NCBI RefSeq assembly: GCF_030646115.1
Contig: NZ_JAUSMX010000018.1
Coordinates: forward strand, 124,001-188,000
Reading direction: 5' to 3'
DNA length: 64,000 nucleotides
DNA from: Fluviicoccus sp.
GTDB lineage: Bacteria; Pseudomonadota; Gammaproteobacteria; Pseudomonadales; Moraxellaceae
A program made the translations under genes and the position numbers. Below the pieces are notes generated by a model, which saw only the letters and a list, made by a program, of their open reading frames with translations, searched no databases and was not told the DNA's origin. Of the stretch, positions 29,137-37,557 are shown piece by piece. Positions within the stretch are counted from its first letter, which is position 1. Every line of letters begins with the position of its first letter.

Positions 29137-30036
29137 CTAAACCGGTGAAGCGTTTCCCTCCGAACAGAAGTCATCATCCTGTCCGGTATTTGGCAGGCCA
29201 CTTCCGCCTGTGCCTGTATCTCCGGTATTTTGCCCCCCTTCTCCCGTACCATTACCGGGATCTTCAAGATCAGGAACCTCTGCATCCGGATCAGGTTCAG
29301 GGTCTGCAACCTGGTCAGGATGATCTTTCGGAGCCGGCTTTACCCAGTGACTTTCCACGGGAGGGCTAACCATGGACGCTGTCGCCTCAACAACAACCGG
29401 AATACGGCCGGCAGCCAGCAAGCCTCCTTTGAAGGGCTCGTTGCCCCCCGCCATTAATGCCAAGCCCCCTGTAAAGAGTTTCCCGACCAAAGGGATTTTG
29501 GGTTCAAACCCATAGGTAATTCTGAGCTTGAGTACATTTGCATCCTGTATGTTGACGCCGGAAGTCGGCCCGATCTGTCGCGAACGGGACGCCAGGCCTT
29601 CATTGGGAATCGCCCGTGCACTACCGGTCCGAAGAGTTTTCTGCAGGCCGGGATCATTGAAATCATCGAAAGCCTCCAGGCTGGGACTTATGATTTCTAT
29701 GCGCATGAAGGCAGCCTCGGCCGCCATGGCCGCCTTTCTGGCCAGTCCGGATGCCAACCTCGGGTCCTCCGGAAGCGCCAGATTCGGCAGTGCTCCGGAG
29801 GTGACCAGCATTGGCGTCAGCGCCCTGAACCAGGCTTCACGTATGGGCTCAGGAGTGGCGTTGTGCCTCGAACCGGCGCGGGCCGCCTCATAGCCAGCGT
29901 AGTCCAGGTTCAGGCGGGCATACTGCAGCATGATCATTTGCAAGCCCGCCATGGACATCAGCACAATCAATGGCCCCACCACCACAAACTCGGTCAGAGT
30001 AGACCCTTGCTGATGGATGGATAACAGCTTATGCAC
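29137..30036 (-). CDS. TadE-like pilus protein with acidic C-terminal tail
   Basis: 299 aa. The N-terminus has a class III prepilin-like site, QQG followed by STLTEF with Glu at +5, then a hydrophobic helix (residues 16-36). Next comes the TadE pattern QYARLNLDYAGYEAARAGS. The C-terminal 70 residues are a low-complexity acidic Pro/Asp/Gly-rich tail (PDPEPDPDAEVPDLEDPGN and onward) ending near a single Cys. TadE proteins are minor pseudopilins of the Flp system. The gene overlaps the DUF192 gene by eight bases. Confidence 0.82.
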   Translation of the reverse strand: MHKLLSIHQQGSTLTEFVVVGPLIVLMSMAGLQMIMLQYARLNLDYAGYEAARAGSRHNATPEPIREAWFRALTPMLVTSGALPNLALPEDPRLASGLARKAAMAAEAAFMRIEIISPSLEAFDDFNDPGLQKTLRTGSARAIPNEGLASRSRQIGPTSGVNIQDANVLKLRITYGFEPKIPLVGKLFTGGLALMAGGNEPFKGGLLAAGRIPVVVEATASMVSPPVESHWVKPAPKDHPDQVADPEPDPDAEVPDLEDPGNGTGEGGQNTGDTGTGGSGLPNTGQDDDFCSEGNASPV

Positions 30037-30394
30037 GAGTCAAACCCCGGGCTATCGCCGCCAAGCCGCTCCACTTCAAGCCATCACAATAGTTACGATC
30101 CAACCTGCCTGCCGCCAACTCCAAAGTCATGACCGTTTGAGGCGGTGCGGTGACCAGCCGCCAGGGCAGGACACAAGATTGCTGCTGCAGGGGTAAGCCT
30201 CCTGCATCCAGAAACAAGACATCAATGGCAAACCGCATACCCAGGGTGTGTATTCCGGCACAGGGGTAAAGTAACAGGGCTTCATCCCTGCCCAGGGACC
30301 GCGCGCCCAGCAAGCCCGCCAATCTGCGGGTAAATGTCACGGCAGGTGTTATTTGCAGGTAACCCGCCGGTGTCTCAACCATTGTCCCGTCCAT
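30029..30394 (-). CDS. DUF192 family protein
   Basis: 121 aa. FTRRLAGLLGARSLGRDEALLLYPCAGIHTLGMRFAIDVLFLDAGG is a typical DUF192 core and ends TLELAAGRLDR. The function of DUF192 proteins is not established; many occur near Tad loci. No signal peptide is seen. It is located between tadC and the TadE-like gene, with AGGA seven bases before the start. Confidence 0.85.
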   Translation of the reverse strand: MDGTMVETPAGYLQITPAVTFTRRLAGLLGARSLGRDEALLLYPCAGIHTLGMRFAIDVLFLDAGGLPLQQQSCVLPWRLVTAPPQTVMTLELAAGRLDRNYCDGLKWSGLAAIARGLTRA

Positions 30395-30404
30395 GGCACC
30401 GTCC

Positions 30405-31280
30405 TTATTGAATATCCTTGAACATCATGACGATTGGAAAACCCAGCACCACAAAGGTACATGGAAAAATAAAAGCCACTAGCGGCAACAACATTTTGAC
30501 CGGAGCTTCCATGGCCAGTTTTTCGGCCCGCAGAAACCGTTCAAGCCGGCGCTGTTCCGCCTGTGCCCGCAGCATGGGCCCCAAGCTCATCCCAAGGGAC
30601 TCCGCCTGGACAATCGACGAAACCAGTGTCGTCACCGACGGCTCCCCGACCCTTGCCGCAAAGCCCCTCAAGGCTTCCGCTCTTAGTTTACCCGCCCGTA
30701 TATCCCGGAGAATGCGCTGGAACTCTTCGCGAAGCACTCCCGGCGGGCCCTTCAAGGTCGCCTGTTTCAGGGCGCCGTTGAGGTTAAGTCCGGCCTCAAC
30801 ACAAAGGGTGACGATATCCAGGTAAAACGGCAGCGTTTTCAGCAGGTCCTTGCTCCGGGCGCTGATGCGCTCACCCATCCAGATCAGCGGATAAAGGAAC
30901 CCCAGAGCAGCCAATCCAAACGACAGGGAGTTACCCTGGAGCTGTAAAAGCAAAGCAACGGCCCAGCCACCGGCACCTCCGACAAGCAGCCCCATGCATT
31001 GCCCCCCCAATACTTGGGCCGGAGTCAGCACATAATCCAGACCGGCTTTTTGCAAACGCTGTTCAAGCCTGACCGCCAACCTGGCCGGGATATGGTCTTG
31101 AATGTACCAGGCCATAATATGAATGCCCCACCAGCAAAGTCGAAACCCCAGAGGCGGCTGGTCCAGATAAGAGCGATCCTCGACCGGCACCGCCAGCACC
31201 AGACTGGCCAGCAACCAAAGAGACAAGCCCAGAGCAAGTCCCAGGCACAACACGAAAGGGAGGAATATCAAATTGTCCAT
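30405..31280 (-). CDS. tadC: Tad pilus inner-membrane platform protein TadC
   Basis: 291 aa, type II secretion F domain. There are transmembrane segments at the N-terminus, at residues 95-135 and at the C-terminal end. The cytosolic F domain includes LPFYLDIVTLCVEAGLNLNGALKQA and RAEALRGFAARVGEPSVTTLVSSIVQAESLGMSLG. It works with TadB as the platform on which ATPase TadA acts. It starts three bases after tadB. Confidence 0.9.
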   Translation of the reverse strand: MDNLIFLPFVLCLGLALGLSLWLLASLVLAVPVEDRSYLDQPPLGFRLCWWGIHIMAWYIQDHIPARLAVRLEQRLQKAGLDYVLTPAQVLGGQCMGLLVGGAGGWAVALLLQLQGNSLSFGLAALGFLYPLIWMGERISARSKDLLKTLPFYLDIVTLCVEAGLNLNGALKQATLKGPPGVLREEFQRILRDIRAGKLRAEALRGFAARVGEPSVTTLVSSIVQAESLGMSLGPMLRAQAEQRRLERFLRAEKLAMEAPVKMLLPLVAFIFPCTFVVLGFPIVMMFKDIQ

Positions 31281-31283
31281 GGC

Positions 31284-32132
31284 TCAGACATCAATCGCCA
31301 CAATACGACGAATCAACCAAACACCCATAAACTCCAAAAAAACGATCACGGCGATCACCCCCCACCCCAACGTGGTCGTCCAGAGTTTGGCCATCGCAAC
31401 CGGCTCCATACGGCTCAACACATACAGCAGTAACATCGGCAGCAAGCCAACCACCCAAGCCTGCATCTTCCCCTGCGCCGTCAAGGCAGCAATCTTGCCT
31501 TCAGCCTGGGCTATGGAGCGCATGGTGGTGGCAGTCCTGGACAATGCTTCGGCCAACTCACCGCCGGTTTCAGCCGCTATACGGATGGTCGAGACCAGCA
31601 ATACCACCGTTGGCAGCGGCATGCGCCTGCCCAAGTTGCTCAATGCGGAATCAAGGGACACTCCCAGGCGCTGCTCACGAATGATCAACTCCACTTCCTG
31701 CGACAATGGCGGCGAAGACTCCTGGGCCAGTTGCATAAAGCCGGCATTCAAGCTGGCACCGGCCTTCAAGGCTCCCGAAAGGGACTGAATGGCATCCGGA
31801 AGCTGTTGCTCAAATTGTTTCTGGCGCCTGACACGGATGAACCGGTAGCCCCACCCCGGCGCCAACAGGAAAAGCACCGGCACCAGGACCGGCAACACCG
31901 GATTTCGGGCCAGTAACCACACGCCGACTGTCACCAAACCCATCAATGCAAGATTCAGCAAAACAAGTTTGCGGACATCCACGAACAGGAACAAAGCGGC
32001 CAGCTGTTGCTCCAACCTCTTGAGCCCTTCCTGATGCTTGCCCTGAGCCGCCAGATGCTCCGACGCCTCCGCCAGCACCCATGCCAGCAAAGCAGACGCC
32101 ATGGCGGCCAGCAGGGAGATCAGCCAGATCAT
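31284..32132 (-). CDS. tadB: Tad pilus inner-membrane platform protein TadB
   Basis: 282 aa. The start at 32132 overlaps the tadA stop (ATGA). It has an N-terminal TM helix, a pair near residues 85-120, and a C-terminal TM pair. The F domain has LPDAIQSLSGALKAGASLNAGFMQLAQESSPPLSQEVELIIREQRLGVSLDSALSNL. It is the partner of TadC, paralogous by fold. Confidence 0.9.
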   Translation of the reverse strand: MIWLISLLAAMASALLAWVLAEASEHLAAQGKHQEGLKRLEQQLAALFLFVDVRKLVLLNLALMGLVTVGVWLLARNPVLPVLVPVLFLLAPGWGYRFIRVRRQKQFEQQLPDAIQSLSGALKAGASLNAGFMQLAQESSPPLSQEVELIIREQRLGVSLDSALSNLGRRMPLPTVVLLVSTIRIAAETGGELAEALSRTATTMRSIAQAEGKIAALTAQGKMQAWVVGLLPMLLLYVLSRMEPVAMAKLWTTTLGWGVIAVIVFLEFMGVWLIRRIVAIDV

Positions 32133-33817
32133 GCCCGCCCCTCCGGACCCGGAGTGCATTTGAACAAGGACAAATCAAGCGGGATTCCGGCCGCCATTAA
32201 CTCCTCATAAAACGACGGCAACATGTCGCCGGGAACAAATTCCCCGAAAGTCTTGCCCTGGGCGAGGGTGATGCCCTTACGAAACCGGAAAATATCCTGC
32301 ATCTGGATACGCCCGCCTTCCATACCGGTAATTTCAGAGATATAGGTAATCATGCGGGTGCCGCAAGCAAACCGGGTTTGCTGGACAATGATGTCGACCG
32401 CCGAGGCAATCTGCTCACGAATCGCGCTCAGGGGTAAATCCATGCCTGCCATCATGATGAGCGTCTCCATCCGTGACAAAGCATCGCGGGGCGTATTTGC
32501 ATGGAGGGTGGTCAGGGAGCCTTCATGCCCGGTGTTCATGGCCTGCAGCATATCCAGCGCCTCCGGCCCCCGGCATTCACCAATAACAATGCGATCAGGA
32601 CGCATGCGCAGGGAGTTCCTGACCAAGTCACGTATGGCAATTTGCCCCTTGCCTTCGCTGTTGGCCGGGCGCGACTCCAGCGACACCAGATGCTCGTGAT
32701 CCAACTGCAACTCGGCCGCATCCTCAATGGTGACAATCCGCTCCCCTTCCGGGATGAAGTTCGACAGGACATTCAGCAAGGTCGTCTTACCGGAGCCGGT
32801 TCCCCCCGAAACCACGATATTGCGCTTGTGCAACACGCAAACTTCCAGAAAATCCGCCATCTCCGATGACAAACTGCCGAACCCGACCAGATGGGCGATG
32901 CCCAATCGCTTCCTGGAGAATTTCCGGATGGTCAGCGACGGCCCCTTCAGCGCCAGCGGAGGAATAATGGCATTAACCCGGGATCCATCCCGAAGGCGCG
33001 CATCGACCATCGGGCAGCTTTCGTCTATCCGCCGCCCAATGGGGGCCACGATACGCTCAATGACCGCCATGACGGCCTGATTGCTGCTGAATACCATCGG
33101 ATGCCGAACCAGTCGCCCGCGACTCTCCACAAAAATCTCATCATGGCGGTTCACCATGATTTCCGTGACAGCATCATCAGCCAGCAATTCCTCCAGCGGC
33201 CCAAGGCCCACCGCCTCATTCAGCACCTGGCTGAGCAACAACGCCTGATCCAATTGCTCGGGAAATTCATTCCGCTGCTCCCGCAACAACTCGCGCAGCA
33301 TGCGCGCGGCCTCTTCCCGCAACTGGCTGTCCGTCATTCCAGAGATGTCGGTTCGCCGCAGATCCATCCTCTGCAGCAACAGATCATGCAGTCGAGTACG
33401 CCACTCCGCCTGCAATGCGGAGACAGACGCCGAAAGACTTGGCGCTGGATCTGCCTCCATGTTGCCTGATGCGGAAATCGACTCCTTCAAGCTTGGTTCA
33501 CGATCTTCCTTGACGGCGGCAGTCACCTCATCATCAGCGCTTTCCATCACGACAATCCTGTAGCCGGCAACTTCCACAACATCTTCTGGCGACAAAGGGC
33601 CTTGATGGGCTGTTTTCCGACCGTTTACCTGGACCCCACCCCCTAGGTCTTCAACCATGATGCCCAGCGGCGAACGAAACAGGCGAGCATGCTCCTTGCC
33701 CACAAACCATCCCTTGAGCGGTAACTCACACTGCGGAGACTTGCCGAGAACCGCCACATCCGGCAACGCCATCAACTCATCAGTTCCATCCCGGAATTGG
33801 ATATGGACCCGGATCAT
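32129..33817 (-). CDS. tadA: Tad pilus ATPase TadA/CpaF with N-terminal FHA domain
   Basis: 562 aa, longer than the usual 420-480. Residues 1-95 read as a forkhead-associated domain: VAVLGKSPQCELPLKGWFVGKEHARLF then VNGRKT and SPEDVVEVAGYRIVV. A linker of about 45 residues precedes the CpaF-type ATPase. The ATPase has Walker A GGTGSGKTTLLNVLS, the Asp box EDAAELQL, the His box TLHANTPRDALSRMETL and the Walker B region RIVIGECRGPEALDML. TadA powers Flp pilus extension from the cytosol. The FHA domain implies phosphothreonine-dependent control, which is inference. Confidence 0.92.
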   Translation of the reverse strand: MIRVHIQFRDGTDELMALPDVAVLGKSPQCELPLKGWFVGKEHARLFRSPLGIMVEDLGGGVQVNGRKTAHQGPLSPEDVVEVAGYRIVVMESADDEVTAAVKEDREPSLKESISASGNMEADPAPSLSASVSALQAEWRTRLHDLLLQRMDLRRTDISGMTDSQLREEAARMLRELLREQRNEFPEQLDQALLLSQVLNEAVGLGPLEELLADDAVTEIMVNRHDEIFVESRGRLVRHPMVFSSNQAVMAVIERIVAPIGRRIDESCPMVDARLRDGSRVNAIIPPLALKGPSLTIRKFSRKRLGIAHLVGFGSLSSEMADFLEVCVLHKRNIVVSGGTGSGKTTLLNVLSNFIPEGERIVTIEDAAELQLDHEHLVSLESRPANSEGKGQIAIRDLVRNSLRMRPDRIVIGECRGPEALDMLQAMNTGHEGSLTTLHANTPRDALSRMETLIMMAGMDLPLSAIREQIASAVDIIVQQTRFACGTRMITYISEITGMEGGRIQMQDIFRFRKGITLAQGKTFGEFVPGDMLPSFYEELMAAGIPLDLSLFKCTPGPEGRA

Positions 33818-35187
33818 GGTTGATCGCCCTCACTCTTATTATCCGAAGAGGGTACTGGCACATGAGAAGACAATGGCCGAAGCACGTTGGCATCAGCCGT
33901 CTCCCGCTGCAGCACTTTTTCGCTCTCTCCAACCACGGTTGCCAACGCCGGCCTGATGGCATCCTGCACCATGGGTGTGACAAAAATGACCAACTCACTA
34001 CGGCGTGATGATTTTGATTTGCTGCTGAAAAATTTGCCCAGTAACGGAATACGTCCCAATCCGGGAACAGAGTTCTCATCCGTACCTGTTGTTTTGTTGA
34101 CCAACCCACTCAAGACAATGGTTTCGCCCACTTTCATACTGAATTCGGTTTCAGTCCGCCGGGTCAACAAACCCGGTACCGTATTGACCGTGGTCGACTT
34201 GTCGAGATCACTGACCTCGGCGGCTATCCTGGCAAAAACCGTCTGATCATCACCCAGCACCGGTTCTATCTCCAGCTTGATGCCGTAATCCTTGAATTCT
34301 ACCGAGGGGGTGCCAGTGGCGGATGCGGATGCAAAAGGCACCTGCCCGCCGGACAGGAAACTGGCTTTACCTTCATTCCGGCATGAAAGGATCGGGTGAG
34401 CCACCATCAAGGCTTCGCCGCTCTGCTCCAGCAAATTGATCCGGCTGTCCAGGCGAGTGGCGATGCCGAAGTACGTCTGAAACGGAGATACACGCGGAGT
34501 GGCCGGCAACCCGGTAACATCCTTCAGTACACCTGACTGAAAACCGGTGCTCTTGTGCACATCACCCGCTGCCGCCCATATCGGGCCGGCCATGTCATCA
34601 GCCCAATCCACTCCAAGACTGCTGATCCCACTCCTTGAAAACTCGATGATCCGGACATCCATATAAATCATGGTCGCGCGCTCACGGCTCTGTTCCTGCA
34701 GCATATTCACCACGGAGGGATAAGCTGCAAGCAAGCGCCCCAGTCGCTGGCGGTCATGCAAGGACACACCTTCACCCTCAACGACCAGATTGTTACCCAG
34801 CCATAGCAATCGGGCACCGGGGACTCCTGCAATCAGGCCCTTGATCTCTCTGTAAACTCTTTGCATGTTTTCAGGGAACACATGCACGTAATAGATTTTC
34901 TGCACTCCGCCGCGCCATACGCGAATCGTTGTTTCGCCGGGCCCTTTGGCGGAAATCAACAGTCCTTTGGCGCCAAGGGCGGATGCATTGACCACTTCGC
35001 TGCTGCCAACCATCACCTCTGAAATTCCAGCGCCTTCGATGAAATGCACATCCCCGGCATACAAGCGAAGCTCTTCACCTGCGGCCGGAATTTTCTCCAC
35101 GGCCTCTTCAGCATGCGGTGCTGACACTCCAGACCACGCAACTAAGGACATCAAGATGACAGGGACAACCCGCTTCCGGTATTTCAT
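33814..35187 (-). CDS. cpaC: Tad pilus outer-membrane secretin CpaC/RcpA
   Basis: 457 aa. There is a signal peptide (residues 1-26), an N-terminal pilus-assembly domain with LRLYAGDVHFIEG and STIR-like VRVWRGGVQKIYYVHV, then a BON-like section. The secretin domain ends with GETIVLSGLVNKTTGTDENSVPGLGRIPLLGKFFSS and SELVIFVTPMVQ. It forms the outer-membrane channel for the pilus. The gene overlaps cpaB and tadA by four bases on each side. Confidence 0.92.
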   Translation of the reverse strand: MKYRKRVVPVILMSLVAWSGVSAPHAEEAVEKIPAAGEELRLYAGDVHFIEGAGISEVMVGSSEVVNASALGAKGLLISAKGPGETTIRVWRGGVQKIYYVHVFPENMQRVYREIKGLIAGVPGARLLWLGNNLVVEGEGVSLHDRQRLGRLLAAYPSVVNMLQEQSRERATMIYMDVRIIEFSRSGISSLGVDWADDMAGPIWAAAGDVHKSTGFQSGVLKDVTGLPATPRVSPFQTYFGIATRLDSRINLLEQSGEALMVAHPILSCRNEGKASFLSGGQVPFASASATGTPSVEFKDYGIKLEIEPVLGDDQTVFARIAAEVSDLDKSTTVNTVPGLLTRRTETEFSMKVGETIVLSGLVNKTTGTDENSVPGLGRIPLLGKFFSSKSKSSRRSELVIFVTPMVQDAIRPALATVVGESEKVLQRETADANVLRPLSSHVPVPSSDNKSEGDQP

Positions 35188-35999
35188 AGTTGATCCCCGT
35201 AGATAATTCTCACCCCTTGTCCCGTCGCCACCGGACTTGCAACCTTGGCTCCGCCAAGCTTTACCGGCACCGTACCTGACCCCAGAACATCATTCATGCC
35301 CAGTCGATATGTACCGATAGGTTGTCGATCGCCGGGGTTGCGAAGCATTGCGGTCAATTGCCCGCCATCTCTTGCGGCAATGATCTTTCGGGCCTCCTCC
35401 GGCGTGACATCCACGGTAATCGTCGAATACTGCGCACCACCTTCCTCTTCTGTCATAACCCGCATGCGGGAGCCGGTGGCAATAACCCGAACCTGCTGCA
35501 ATAAGGGAAAACTGATGGCCTGATCGTCGATGTTTACGGTAACAACCAGATCAATCAGGTCCCCAGGCTGCAACATGCCCGACAAGGAGCTGATTTCATC
35601 CACCGGCACCGTAACTGCCCGACGTCCTTTAACCACGACAGCCGACACAGCCTGTTCGCCGACCTTCTCCACCATCGACCACATGATCATTTCACCCTTG
35701 CCCATGGGCTCCTTAAGTGTTGCATTTTCAATACTTTCAAAATGCTCCGGCTTCACTGCCGCTGATTGCACCCACTCCAGGGGGATTTCTCGAACCGAGA
35801 CCGTATCGGGAGTAATCGTTGCTCCTGCCGGCAACTCACTCCTCGCAACGACCACACTGGCCGTTACACTTTCATGTCGCTTGATTTCATTAATGGTTCT
35901 GTTCAGGTAGTAATTGGCGCCGATAGCGCCCGACACCCCGAAAACGACAGCAACCAACAGCACTGTGGTTTTCCGATCCAGCTTTGCAATTGGATTCAT
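35184..35999 (-). CDS. cpaB: Tad pilus assembly protein CpaB/RcpC
   Basis: 271 aa. An N-terminal membrane anchor (residues 13-32) is followed by a SAF domain: SVVVARSELPAGATITPDTVSVREIPLEW. The RcpC/CpaB domain includes RRAVTVPVDEISSLSGMLQPGDLIDLVVTV. It is a periplasmic component that assembles with the secretin. It overlaps the small pilin-like gene by four bases. Confidence 0.9.
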   Translation of the reverse strand: MNPIAKLDRKTTVLLVAVVFGVSGAIGANYYLNRTINEIKRHESVTASVVVARSELPAGATITPDTVSVREIPLEWVQSAAVKPEHFESIENATLKEPMGKGEMIMWSMVEKVGEQAVSAVVVKGRRAVTVPVDEISSLSGMLQPGDLIDLVVTVNIDDQAISFPLLQQVRVIATGSRMRVMTEEEGGAQYSTITVDVTPEEARKIIAARDGGQLTAMLRNPGDRQPIGTYRLGMNDVLGSGTVPVKLGGAKVASPVATGQGVRIIYGDQL

Positions 36000-36178
36000 G
36001 GCGAGGAGTCCATAACAGCCAGCAATAATGAATACTTTCCATATGCAGTTTTAAACGCATCGGTCAGCATATCTCCAACACCGGGGTTAGCTGCAGATCC
36101 AATAACGACAACCAGTATTAATATCGACGTTGCCAACAGGTATTCCATCACAACACTTCCACCTTGTCTGGTTAACAT
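35996..36178 (-). CDS. small class III pilin-like protein
   Basis: 60 aa. A prepilin-like site RQGG followed by SVVMEYLLA places Glu at +5, and a hydrophobic stretch (residues 13-27) follows. It resembles a short Flp pilin or TadE N-terminus with only about 30 residues beyond the helix. It may be a minor pilin. The start codon shares a base with the stop codon of the upstream gene (TAATG). Confidence 0.75.
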   Translation of the reverse strand: MLTRQGGSVVMEYLLATSILILVVVIGSAANPGVGDMLTDAFKTAYGKYSLLLAVMDSSP

Positions 36179-36810
36179 TACTTCTGCCCACTCTTCATGT
36201 TGATCAGCATTGAAAACCCAGGCCTCTCATTAATTACACTAACAACCAACTCACTCGATCCATCGCTCAATATATAATAACTTCCATTTACCCCTTGCCG
36301 CTCCATTGCGTAGCCGCGACGTACAGCAGATTTAATCATTAATTCAACATCGGCCCGGGCAGCTACCTTCACCAGCATTGTTCGAAAAAAGCCATTTCCA
36401 TCGCGGCTCTCGACATCAAATAATTTGACGCCGTACACACGATCAAATGGTAAAACCGTCCCAGTTGTTGCCATTGATTGATGCGAAACAACAATGTAGC
36501 CCATAAATGGCCTGGAAGGACCATCAAAAATCAGCGTGCCGATTTTCCTATTTAACTTGAAGGATACTCCGCTATTGAAAATATAAAATGGTATCCGGCG
36601 CTTTCCCAGCATCGACGACACACACGAAACCCAGCACCCGACTGATTTAAAGCCATAAATTTCAGACCGCCTCTGCTGAACAACCATATCACCCACCAAT
36701 AGCTCAATAGCCACCTCTTTTCCAAAAATGCTATTCAGGTCGCTTATAGAAGCTTCCGCAGCAGCCACAGCCCTCCAACACAGAGTAATCATCAAGCAAA
36801 TTATTCGCAC
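36178..36810 (-). CDS. exported protein of unknown function in the Tad operon
   Basis: 210 aa, not recognised. A short hydrophobic N-terminus ending AVAAAEAS looks like a Sec signal peptide with a cut after about residue 18. Two Cys (GCWVSCVSS) lie four apart near residue 60. The rest is predicted beta-rich. The gene is visibly more A+T-rich than the Tad genes downstream. It lies between the TadE-like gene (36817-37557) and the small pilin-like gene, with a gap of six bases and an overlap of one, so it is surely co-transcribed with the pilus genes. A periplasmic pilus-associated role is an inference from position. Confidence 0.75.
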   Translation of the reverse strand: MRIICLMITLCWRAVAAAEASISDLNSIFGKEVAIELLVGDMVVQQRRSEIYGFKSVGCWVSCVSSMLGKRRIPFYIFNSGVSFKLNRKIGTLIFDGPSRPFMGYIVVSHQSMATTGTVLPFDRVYGVKLFDVESRDGNGFFRTMLVKVAARADVELMIKSAVRRGYAMERQGVNGSYYILSDGSSELVVSVINERPGFSMLINMKSGQK

Positions 36811-36816
36811 CCGGTT

Positions 36817-37557
36817 TCAGTCCTCATATTTCACAAGCCTGTCCTTCGGGACAACCTCCGGATTTACCAAATTTGTTTTTACCTGGATTTCCCCGAAAAT
36901 CAAACTCAATAAATTGTTTACCGTCGATATTATCGGCCTTTGCAATTTCGGATAAGGATGAAGTACAGTAGCGCGGCCAATCCTTAACTGAACATCCTGA
37001 GGTGAGCTAGATGTCCAGCTATCCCTGACTATCGAAAATTGCTGCGTCATGGTTAGCGAATCCGGCAACCAGGCATACTCTTCAAGATTATTAACTTTAA
37101 CTACCACGGCGGGACTAACCAGATTTGTCGTAGAAAGACTCAAAGCACTGGTTAGTTGCCGAACTGACTTAAAGCTTTTATCGCTTATTGTATTTGTCAG
37201 AACCTTGACTGCTGTCCCATCAACCATGATTTTTCCTTTATTGGTTAGCCAGCCTTGATGATTAGCGTGCTGTTTCCATTCTGAATTGACTCCTATCCCT
37301 TGCGCCGAGAAAAAGCGATGACCGACCGTCATCCCCATTCCGGCATCATCTTCCGCCACCCCTTTGGCTTGTTCCCAAACGACATAATTGGCAGCCTCAA
37401 CCACTTTCATCCTGATCTGGAGCAGCTTTCCAAGTAGCGGAATCAACACCAGGAACAGAACCACGACCATGACCCCGACTACAAATTCGACCATCGCTTG
37501 CCCGCGATTCAAATACATAGGGTGCATAGCCGCGCTACGGCACAGACAGGGCCGCAC
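36817..37557 (-). CDS. TadE-like minor pilus protein
   Basis: 246 aa. The GTG at 37557 is chosen because GGGAGG lies about six bases upstream; the ATG at 37527 has no clear ribosome binding site. The site NRG followed by QAMVEFVVGVMVVVLFLVL has Glu at +5 and a long hydrophobic helix, as in TadE/TadG pseudopilins. A mostly beta-predicted periplasmic domain follows. The gene overlaps the end of the TadG-like gene by 23 bases. Confidence 0.8.
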   Translation of the reverse strand: MRPCLCRSAAMHPMYLNRGQAMVEFVVGVMVVVLFLVLIPLLGKLLQIRMKVVEAANYVVWEQAKGVAEDDAGMGMTVGHRFFSAQGIGVNSEWKQHANHQGWLTNKGKIMVDGTAVKVLTNTISDKSFKSVRQLTSALSLSTTNLVSPAVVVKVNNLEEYAWLPDSLTMTQQFSIVRDSWTSSSPQDVQLRIGRATVLHPYPKLQRPIISTVNNLLSLIFGEIQVKTNLVNPEVVPKDRLVKYED

